Source: Palsa-1188 sp050010575 (GTDB lineage: Bacteria; Bacillota; DSM-12270; Thermacetogeniales; Thermacetogeniaceae). From it: a stretch of 10,632 bases of DNA. Position 1 is the first letter of the stretch, and each line of letters starts with the position of its first letter. The position numbers were made by a program, and so were the translations under genes. Under the pieces are notes generated by a model. It did no database searches. It was given only the letters and a program-made list of their open reading frames with translations, and had not been told where the DNA came from. This document shows positions 1 to 5,274 of this stretch, in pieces. The stretch spans positions 1 to 10,632 of the forward strand of contig JBEKKU010000080.1 of assembly GCA_050010575.1 (NCBI GenBank). The letters are read 5' to 3'.

Positions 1-90
1 TGACACGACTGACATGGGGACGGTTCTCCCGCGCCAGAAATACGGGAAAACAGAGGGACGGTTCTTCCGTTTTCTCTCTGATACCGTCCG
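1..90. repeat. REP-like repeat pair downstream of valS
   Basis: The core GGGACGGTTCT occurs twice, at 17-27 and 55-65, 38 bases apart, each inside an imperfect hairpin. In the second copy, ACGG and CCGT (58-61 and 67-70) close a five-base loop, and GGACGG at 56-61 can alternatively pair with CCGTCC at 84-89. Short elements built around GGGGACGGTTCT, often flanked by TGACA/TGTCA, are scattered through many Clostridia genomes. From memory they resemble the REP sequences mobilised by IS200-like REP-associated tyrosine transposases. No transposase lies in this window. The element starts at or before the left edge, so its true extent is unknown. Confidence 0.6.
45..80 (-). terminator. possible valS terminator formed by the REP-like hairpin
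   Basis: Read on the minus strand, the second REP-like unit just after the valS stop gives an AGAG...AACGG / CCGT...CTCT imperfect stem with an AAGAA loop, followed by GTTTTCCC. This could act as an intrinsic terminator. The stem contains wobble pairs and a bulge and the U tract is short, so efficiency is doubtful. Confidence 0.3.
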
Positions 91-108
91 CGGCGAGGGC
101 CTTTCCTG

Positions 109-2799
109 CTAGCCCCTGAGAGTTGCTAACCGGCGGCCAATAGTGGACAACTTCTGGTCAAGCTCGTCCTCCTTGCCCCGTTCCTTCTCGATCACCTCAG
201 GCGGCGCCTTGGCCAGGAAGCTCTCGTTGCCCAGTTTGCCCCGCACCCGCTCCAGCTCCCTGGAAGCCGCCCCCGCATCCTTCTCCAGCCGGGCAATCTC
301 CTTGTCCAGATCGATCAGGCCGGCCAGGGGGATGTAGATCTCCGCCCCGCGCACGACTGCGCTCGAGGCCTGCTTTGGTTTTGGGCAACCGGGGTCTTCC
401 AGATCCAGGGGTTCGGCCGCAGCCAACTGGGTAATATAGGGCGTGTAGCGCTTCAGGAGCAGGCGCGTGGCGGCATCGCCGGTGATCACCACGCACCGGG
501 CAGCCTTGCCCGGAGGCAGGTTCAACTCGCTGCGCAGGTTGCGGATGCTGCGGATCACGTCCATGATCACGCCCATCTCCGCCTCACTGTCCGGGGATTC
601 CAGCTCCAGCCGGCGCTCCGGCCAGGGAGCGATCATGACACTGGCGCCATGATGGGGCAGGTGCTGCCAGATCTCCTCGGTCAGGAAGGGCATGAACGGA
701 TGCAATAGCTCCAGGGTATGCTGCAGCACGTACCACAGAACGCGTTGGGCAGCACTGCGGCTCTCCGGCGTTTCCCGGCCATACAACCGTGGTTTGGCGA
801 GTTCGATATACCAGTCGCAGAACTCATCCCAGATAAATTCGTACACCACCCGTGCTGCCTCACCCAACTCGTAGGCCTCCAGGTTGCGGTTGACCTCCCC
901 GGCGATACGACTGAACCGGCTCAGGATCCAGCGGTCGGCCAGGGTCAGGATCTCCTGATCAAATTCGTCCGGGGCTAGCCCCGGTTCGAAGTCCCCCAGG
1001 TTCATCAGGGCGAAGCGGGAGGCGTTCCAGACCTTGTTGGCGAAGTTTCTGGTCCCTTCTACCCGCTCCTGCTGGAAGCGCAGGTCGTTGCCCGGGGTGT
1101 TGCCAGTCACCAGGGTGAAACGCAGGGTGTCCGCCCCGTAGTTGTCGATCACTTCCAGGGGGTCCTGGATATTGCCAAGGGACTTGCTCATCTTGCGCCC
1201 CTGGTGGTCGAGCACCAGTCCGTGGATCAGCACATCTCTGAAGGGCGCCTCCTGCATGAACTCGCAGGACATGAAGATCATCCGGGCGACCCAGAAGAAG
1301 ATGATGTCCCGCCCGGTGACTAACACGGAGGTGGGGAAGTAGTAGTCCAGTTCCGGAGTCTGGTCGGGCCAGCCCAGGGTGGAGAAGGGCCACAGGGCGG
1401 AGCTGAACCAGGTGTCCAGCACGTCCGGGTCCTGTTCCAGGTGCGCGCTGCCGCACTTCGGGCAGCTTGCCGGCTCATCTTCCGGACAGATAACCTCACC
1501 GCAGTCCCGGCAGTACCAGACCGGGATCCGGTGGCCCCACCAGAGCTGCCGGGAGATACACCAGTCCCGGATGTTCTCCAGCCAGCCGAGATAGATCTTG
1601 GTGAAACGCTCCGGCACGAACCGGGTGCGGTCCTGGCGCACCACCTCCATGGCGGGCTCAGCCAGCTGCTTCATGCGCACGAACCACTGCTCGGAGACCA
1701 GGGGCTCGATGATGGTGTCGCAGCGGTAGCAATGTCCCACGGAGTGGGAGTACTCCTCGATCTTGACGATCAGGCCCTGTTTCTCCAGTTCCGCGACCAC
1801 TCTTTTACGGGCCTCGCCCGCGCTTAGCCCGGCGTATACACCCGCTTCCGGGGTCATCATGCCGTCCTTGCCTACCACCGTGATCTCCTGCAGGTGGTGG
1901 CGGCGGCCCATCTCAAAGTCCGCCGGGTCGTGGGCCGGGGTCACCTTCACCGCTCCGGTTCCGAAGCCCGGGTCCACGGCCTCGTCGGCGATCACCGGAA
2001 GGGGGCGGTTCATGATCGGCAGCAGTACCTGCTTGCCAACCAGCGCCCGGTAGCGCTCATCCTCCGGGTGCACGGCCACGGCGGTGTCACCCAGCATCGT
2101 CTCCGGGCGGGTGGTGGCCACCACGATCTCGCCAACTCCATCCAACCCGGGGTAGCGAATATAGGTCAGGGTGCCCTGCTCCTCGGAATGCTCCACCTCG
2201 ATGTCCGAGATGGTGGTGTGGCAGTGGGGACACCAGTTGATGATGTAACTGCCCCGGTAGATCAGCCCCTTGTGGTACAGGCGGCGGAAGACCTCCCGCA
2301 CCGCCCGGGAGCAGCCCTCGTCCATGGTAAAGCGCTCCCGCTGCCAGTCACAGGAGGCGCCCAGGCGCTTGAGCTGCCTGATGATCGTCCCGCCGTACTG
2401 CTCCTTCCAGGCCCACACCCGCTCCAGGAACTGCTCCCGGCCGAGGTCATCCTTGGACAACCCCTCTTCGGCTAGTTGCCGCTCTACCCGGGCCTGGGTG
2501 GCAATGCCGGCGTGGTCGGTGCCCGGCATCCACAAAGTATTGTCCCCGCGCATCCGGCGCCAGCGCACCAGCACGTCCTGGATGGTGTTGTTCAGGGCAT
2601 GTCCGATGTGCAGGATGCCAGTCACGTTGGGGGGCGGGATGACGATGCAAAATGGCTTCCTGCCACCGCCCGGCTCGGCGTGAAAGTAACCTTCATCCAG
2701 CCAGTATTGATACCACCGGTCCTCCACATTATGAGGATCGTAGGTGGTGGCGATGCCCTGTGCCCGCTCCTGCTGAATCCCATTCTGTTCTTCCGCCAC
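109..2799 (-). CDS. valS: valyl-tRNA synthetase (ValRS), complete
   Basis: This cytoplasmic class I synthetase charges tRNA-Val with valine using ATP and hydrolyses mischarged Thr-tRNA-Val. At 896 residues it has the usual length. Seen in the translation: the HIGH signature at residues 64-67 (GILHIGHALN), the CP1 editing domain beginning around VATTRPETMLGDT, Cys430/433 and Cys446/449 forming a zinc-ribbon-like CxxC pair, and the KMSKS loop at 536-540 (GRKMSKSLGN). An anticodon-binding helical domain follows, with a C-terminal charged coiled coil (about 830-896) typical of bacterial ValRS. The start is GTG at 2799-2797, chosen because GAGGTGA lies seven bases upstream. It is transcribed alone, from a promoter about 250 bases upstream, through a structured leader. 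No T-box motif was found in that leader. The identification is secure. Confidence 0.98.
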   Translation of the reverse strand: MAEEQNGIQQERAQGIATTYDPHNVEDRWYQYWLDEGYFHAEPGGGRKPFCIVIPPPNVTGILHIGHALNNTIQDVLVRWRRMRGDNTLWMPGTDHAGIATQARVERQLAEEGLSKDDLGREQFLERVWAWKEQYGGTIIRQLKRLGASCDWQRERFTMDEGCSRAVREVFRRLYHKGLIYRGSYIINWCPHCHTTISDIEVEHSEEQGTLTYIRYPGLDGVGEIVVATTRPETMLGDTAVAVHPEDERYRALVGKQVLLPIMNRPLPVIADEAVDPGFGTGAVKVTPAHDPADFEMGRRHHLQEITVVGKDGMMTPEAGVYAGLSAGEARKRVVAELEKQGLIVKIEEYSHSVGHCYRCDTIIEPLVSEQWFVRMKQLAEPAMEVVRQDRTRFVPERFTKIYLGWLENIRDWCISRQLWWGHRIPVWYCRDCGEVICPEDEPASCPKCGSAHLEQDPDVLDTWFSSALWPFSTLGWPDQTPELDYYFPTSVLVTGRDIIFFWVARMIFMSCEFMQEAPFRDVLIHGLVLDHQGRKMSKSLGNIQDPLEVIDNYGADTLRFTLVTGNTPGNDLRFQQERVEGTRNFANKVWNASRFALMNLGDFEPGLAPDEFDQEILTLADRWILSRFSRIAGEVNRNLEAYELGEAARVVYEFIWDEFCDWYIELAKPRLYGRETPESRSAAQRVLWYVLQHTLELLHPFMPFLTEEIWQHLPHHGASVMIAPWPERRLELESPDSEAEMGVIMDVIRSIRNLRSELNLPPGKAARCVVITGDAATRLLLKRYTPYITQLAAAEPLDLEDPGCPKPKQASSAVVRGAEIYIPLAGLIDLDKEIARLEKDAGAASRELERVRGKLGNESFLAKAPPEVIEKERGKEDELDQKLSTIGRRLATLRG

Positions 2800-2806
2800 T
2801 TCTGCT

Positions 2807-2813
2807 TCACCTC
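2807..2813 (-). promoter_or_regulatory. valS ribosome binding site
   Basis: GAGGTGA on the minus strand, with a seven-base spacer to the GTG start at 2799. It decides the start codon, since GTG would otherwise be ambiguous. Confidence 0.8.
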
Positions 2814-2839
2814 AAGACCTGTTTTCGTTCGTTCATATA

Positions 2840-3040
2840 AAGCGAAACTTGCATCAGGTGGGGCTTTAACCCCACCTGATACTTAGTTGAGCCGATCCCG
2901 CCCCGGGTACCCTCTGGGTCGGGGCACCCGGCTTAGCGCCCCCCACCGCTTACACAAGCGGGGGGATTAGGGGCGGTTAGCTATCGGATAAAACTCCTTT
3001 CGCCCTCGCAGGGGCAAAAGAAACCGGAATACCGCCTGAC
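2840..3040 (-). ncRNA. candidate stand-alone HEARO / IscB omega-RNA in the valS leader
   Basis: Read on the minus strand, about 200 bases fold into an ordered chain of helices. GGCGGT (3036-3031) pairs with ACCGCC (2977-2972) and encloses CTTTTGCCC/GGGCGAAAG (3020-3012 with 3005-2997). A CCGCTT-GTGT-AAGCGG hairpin (2961-2946) is extended by four G-C pairs. GCCG/CGGC (2932-2929 with 2894-2891) encloses CCCCG/CGGGG and ACCC-AGA-GGGT. A perfect 11-pair hairpin, ATCAGGTGGGG/CCCCACCTGAT (2880-2870 with 2863-2853), closes the series. One pair in the long arm is G-U on the minus strand and would be A-C on the plus strand, which supports minus-strand RNA. The architecture and motifs such as CTTGTGTAAGCGG and GGGGCGGGATCGG match my memory of the HEARO RNA family, which guides the IscB nuclease. 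No iscB or tnpA ORF lies in the window. That it is a structured RNA is well supported; the family name is from recall. Confidence 0.7.
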
Positions 3041-3047
3041 TATTTCC

Positions 3048-3077
3048 ATTTTACGGCCATTTTTAAATGCTTGTCAA
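3048..3077 (-). promoter_or_regulatory. sigma-A-type promoter for the valS leader
   Basis: On the minus strand, TTGACA (3077-3072), an 18-base spacer and TAAAAT (3053-3048). Transcription would start near 3041-3043, essentially at the first base of the structured RNA, giving a valS leader of about 240 bases. The A-rich stretch just upstream (3086-3095) could act as an UP element. Confidence 0.7.
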
Positions 3078-3175
3078 TTTATGCAGCTTTTTTACTTACC
3101 AGACGAGACCGGTAGTATCTGCCGCCTTCATCGCTCTGGTTTGCACTTGGTAGACAGCATCTCCCCTGACCGCAC

Positions 3176-3213
3176 AATAAAAAGGGACGCATTCGATACT
3201 ACTGATGCGCCCC
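3176..3213 (-). terminator. intrinsic terminator after the copper-amine-oxidase-domain gene
   Basis: On the minus strand, GGGGCGCAT (3213-3205) pairs with ATGCGTCCC (3192-3184), including one G-U pair, across a 12-base loop. TTTTTATT follows. It lies 37 bases beyond the stop codon and isolates that gene from valS. Confidence 0.85.
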
Positions 3214-3249
3214 ATCGATGTTTTCTAGACAATTTTACTTAGCGGGACA

Positions 3250-4329
3250 CTATTGGATAGTGATTGTCTTGGTAGAGTTGTCCCAGGCGACGTTATGCCC
3301 GAGGTTCTCCGTGATGAACCGCAAGGGCAGCATGGTTCTGCCTGTGGCAGAGATAAACGGGGCATCATCGAGCGTTTTTGCCACCCCGTTGACGGTGCCG
3401 CTCTTGTTGCCGATATTGAGCACAATCGGCGTATTACTTAAGGTAATGGTTATTTTTTGGTCAGAGGCGCTCCAGTCAACTTTTCCTCCCAGGCTTTCAA
3501 TGATCGCCCTGACTGGCACAAAGGTTCTGCCGTTGATAATGACCGGGCTGGTTTGATAACCGGGGTCGATATCCTGCGCTACGCCCTTTACGGACATGCG
3601 GGCGCTGCCAATTTTCAGAACAATGCCACTGGTGGAGCCAGCTTGACTGCGGTCTAGACTATTCGCGCCCGGCTGATCCGGCATCTGGCCGCTGATCAAC
3701 CGCTCTGCCATCTGCGTGGCTCTTTGCTGAATATCACTGGCCATCGCTTGCTGGATGGCCGCCGTTAACGCGTCCTGGCCGACTCCCTGGGCCAGTTGCG
3801 ACAGAGCCTGGCCATTGCTCAGATCCTGCTTGATCTGATCGGTTGTCTGCCCGGTCGCACTGGCGAGCGCCTGTACCAGCAGATTGTCCTGTCCGCCGCC
3901 CTGCCCAGGCGCCGGCTGACCTGTTCCACCCGTCTGCATCGGCTGTTCTGTTCCACTCGCCTGACCTGTTCCAGCCGTCTGTCCCGACAGTAGCGCCTCC
4001 GCCATCTGTGTGGCTCTCTGCTGAATATCACTGGTCATCGCCTGCTGAATGGCAGTAGCCAAAGTGCTCTGATCGAGGCCCTGGGCAAGTTGCGGCAGGG
4101 TCTTGCCGGCGCTCAACTGCTGCTGTATCTGTTCAGCAGTCTGCCCAGTCACACTGGCCAGCGCCGCAATCAACTCGCTGTTCATCTGGTTTTGAAACTG
4201 GCCGGTACGACCATTACTTGGAGCATTGCTCTGACCGGAGGTATCTGCAAAACCCACGGCAGCCACTGACAGAGTCAGTACTAGAGCCAGAGCCAGGGCC
4301 ACAACTGTCACCATCGAATTCCTTCGCAT
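3250..4329 (-). CDS. secreted copper amine oxidase N-terminal-domain protein with internal duplication
   Basis: This 359-residue protein is predicted to be exported. A basic n-region (MRRNS), a hydrophobic core (about residues 6-24) and a VGFA-D cleavage site near 28-29 form a signal peptide. Residues 50-117 and 149-215 are two copies of a helical module (ALASVTGQT / ALASATGQT, ending DIQQRATQMAE), separated by a Gly/Gln/Thr-rich linker. Residues about 236-359 match the copper amine oxidase N-terminal domain family, with the typical VIINGRTFVPVRAI and GRTMLPLRFI repeats. In Firmicutes this domain is common on extracellular or wall proteins and carries no oxidase activity; no catalytic oxidase domain is present. 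The start is ATG at 4329. A downstream ATG (residue 6) has its own AAGGA but would remove the basic residues of the signal peptide. The role of the duplicated module is unknown. Confidence 0.9.
   Translation of the reverse strand: MRRNSMVTVVALALALVLTLSVAAVGFADTSGQSNAPSNGRTGQFQNQMNSELIAALASVTGQTAEQIQQQLSAGKTLPQLAQGLDQSTLATAIQQAMTSDIQQRATQMAEALLSGQTAGTGQASGTEQPMQTGGTGQPAPGQGGGQDNLLVQALASATGQTTDQIKQDLSNGQALSQLAQGVGQDALTAAIQQAMASDIQQRATQMAERLISGQMPDQPGANSLDRSQAGSTSGIVLKIGSARMSVKGVAQDIDPGYQTSPVIINGRTFVPVRAIIESLGGKVDWSASDQKITITLSNTPIVLNIGNKSGTVNGVAKTLDDAPFISATGRTMLPLRFITENLGHNVAWDNSTKTITIQ
3685..3885 (-). repeat. second copy of the duplicated helical module
   Basis: Encodes residues 149-215, about 67 residues, closely similar to residues 50-117. 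The near-identical stretch QQAMASDIQQRATQMAE is also conserved in the DNA (around 3717-3770). It is an intragenic duplication. Confidence 0.85.
3979..4182 (-). repeat. first copy of the duplicated helical module
   Basis: Encodes residues 50-117, the partner of the module at 3685-3885. The two copies are joined by a linker rich in TGQ, GTEQP and GTGQP motifs that looks like slippage-prone low-complexity sequence. Confidence 0.85.
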
Positions 4330-4367
4330 TCTTGATCATTTCCCTTCATTATTTAGTCTATTCATTG

Positions 4368-4403
4368 AAAAACAGCCGGCCACGCCATACACGGGCGTCA
4401 GCT
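4368..4403 (-). terminator. possible attenuator hairpin in the leader
   Basis: On the minus strand, ACGCC/GGCGT (4398-4394 with 4386-4382), flanked by AGC/GCT (4403-4401 with 4376-4374), is followed by GTTTTTC. It lies before the gene's own start codon, so if it works it would be an attenuator. The stem is broken by an asymmetric internal loop, so this is weak. Confidence 0.35.
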
Positions 4404-4466
4404 TGCTTATTCCTGCCTTCCTCACTCCTTCTGCCTGAGGCTCTCATCTTTATGAGACTATATCCA

Positions 4467-4497
4467 TTACCTTAAATTAAGCTTAAAACTAAGGTAA
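4467..4497. promoter_or_regulatory. nested palindrome, candidate operator
   Basis: A perfect inverted repeat, TTACCTTA / TAAGGTAA (4467-4474 and 4490-4497), surrounds a perfect 10-base palindrome, TTAAGCTTAA (4477-4486). It lies about 140 bases upstream of the start codon in an AT-rich, promoter-like stretch. This is the kind of symmetry seen at sites for dimeric regulators; no specific regulator was recognised. Confidence 0.4.
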
Positions 4498-4565
4498 GAA
4501 ATTATTAAGTTTCGTTCGTTTATAAAAAAACTATTTTCGCCTGTTATCACTATTAACAGCACACG

Positions 4566-4598
4566 AAAAAGAGCCGGACGCCATGTCTTCGGCTCTTT
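4566..4598 (-). terminator. terminator after the TIGR04086-type membrane protein gene
   Basis: On the minus strand, AAAGAGCCG (4598-4590) pairs perfectly with CGGCTCTTT (4576-4568) across a 13-base loop, and the run of T continues into TTTTTCG. It lies about 60 bases after the stop. The plus-strand reading also ends in TTTATTATT, so it may work in both directions. Confidence 0.85.
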
Positions 4599-4655
4599 AT
4601 TATTAGATGATCTATTTACAGCCATCCCCGCTCAATGAGTTGCAGGCAGCTGGCC

Positions 4656-5129
4656 CTACTGGCGAAAGAGGCTTTTAATGCAGGCCTTCGATCTCCCGGC
4701 CCCCGCGGCCCGGGAGCGGGCCGAACGCACCTGAAGATTGGCGCCAGCCAGGGCTCCGCCGCAACTCAGACCGGCAGGCAGCAGGACGTAGATGAGCAGA
4801 TCGCCGAAGCCCAGGCCCTCCGGAGCCAGCAGCGCCAGCAATACCAGGATCAGGCCGCCGCCCAGCACACCGATCTGCCCGGCCGGCCACCAGACCCCGG
4901 GGCCTCCTCTCAATCCCGCTATCAGGCCGCCAAAGCAGCAACTCAGGGCAACCCACCAGATGCAAAAAGAGCTAAGCCAGACGGCTTCCTCACTGCTGGC
5001 CAGCGCATACACCAGCGCTCCGGTCAAACCAACAAAGAGCAAAGAAAAAGAGGCGGCCATCCCTCTCCTCAATGGAGTGCAGTCGCTTCCGTTCAGCCTA
5101 AAAATGGATTTTCTAGACAACGGCTTCAT
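4656..5129 (-). CDS. TIGR04086 (YrzE-type) family membrane protein
   Basis: This is a 157-residue integral membrane protein with four hydrophobic segments, at about residues 24-44, 50-72, 80-102 and 108-130. The N-terminus is basic (MKPLSRKSIF) and the tail after residue 132 is strongly basic. The spacing of four helices, the Gly-rich ends (FGGLIAGLRGG, GGALAGA) and the length fit the TIGR04086/YrzE family found in Clostridia and Bacillus, whose function is unknown. The start is ATG at 5129, supported by GGAGGAA seven bases upstream. It has a strong hairpin on both sides and so is probably a single-gene unit. A possible TAAAAT -10 element lies about 30 bases upstream, without a convincing -35. 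The membrane topology is clear; the family name is from recall of pattern. Confidence 0.75.
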   Translation of the reverse strand: MKPLSRKSIFRLNGSDCTPLRRGMAASFSLLFVGLTGALVYALASSEEAVWLSSFCIWWVALSCCFGGLIAGLRGGPGVWWPAGQIGVLGGGLILVLLALLAPEGLGFGDLLIYVLLPAGLSCGGALAGANLQVRSARSRAAGAGRSKACIKSLFRQ

Positions 5130-5201
5130 TATTATTCCTCCCCATCCCCTATTTTACGCACCGTCCTCTGCAGATAGCACATGTTAGGGGGCAGCATACT
5201 C

Positions 5202-5246
5202 AAAAGCGCTACCGCCCCTGTCAACGAAAGGGACGGCAGCGCTTTT
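5202..5246 (-). terminator. terminator after lon
   Basis: On the minus strand, AAAAGCGCTGCCG (5246-5234) pairs with CGGTAGCGCTTTT (5214-5202), 12 pairs plus a G-U pair, around a 19-base loop. The only T run on the minus strand is the TTTT inside the stem. On the plus strand the hairpin is followed by TTTTCTTTAA, so it could work in either direction. It lies about 30 bases past the lon stop. Confidence 0.7.
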
Positions 5247-5274
5247 CTTTAACCAATGATTCTGCCGCAGTGGT

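Larger units (their letters stand above)
2800..3249. other. gene-free valS leader and upstream region
   Basis: No coding region is credible here. From valS outward it holds the valS ribosome site, about 25 bases of AT-rich spacer, a large structured RNA (2840-3040), a sigma-A-type promoter (3048-3077), about 100 bases in which I see only a weak six-base inverted repeat (ACCAGA at 3098-3103, TCTGGT at 3135-3140), and the terminator of the preceding gene (3176-3213). Confidence 0.8.
4330..4655. other. AT-rich gene-free leader of the copper-amine-oxidase-domain gene
   Basis: No coding region is supported. On the minus strand it holds, in order, the terminator of the preceding gene (4566-4598), an AT-rich stretch with possible promoter hexamers, a nested palindrome (4467-4497), a small hairpin (TCTCAT-AAAG-ATGAGA, 4457-4442), a CCTCA/TGAGG pairing, a terminator-like hairpin (4368-4403) and a weak ribosome site, GAAGGGA, 11 bases before the ATG. 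No known riboswitch class was recognised. Confidence 0.6.

Noticed and set aside
2853..2880. Intrinsic terminator (perfect 11-pair hairpin) before valS
   Set aside because: It has no U tract on either strand (GCAAGTTTC after it on the minus strand, ACTTAG on the plus). It is better explained as the last helix of the structured RNA.
3078..3175. Second structured RNA between the terminator and the valS promoter
   Set aside because: Only a six-base inverted repeat and scattered short pairings are present, no more than expected by chance.
2840..3180. T-box riboswitch for valS
   Set aside because: The GAGGGTACCCGGGGCGGG stretch loosely recalls a T-box core but lacks the GGTGG-ACCGCG consensus, sits inside a different stable hairpin, and no U-tailed terminator follows.
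4635..5187. Plus-strand open frames opposite the TIGR04086-type gene
   Set aside because: The minus-strand product has a clear four-helix membrane pattern and a strong ribosome site. The plus-strand frames give low-complexity Gln/Pro/Ser-rich translations without supported starts.
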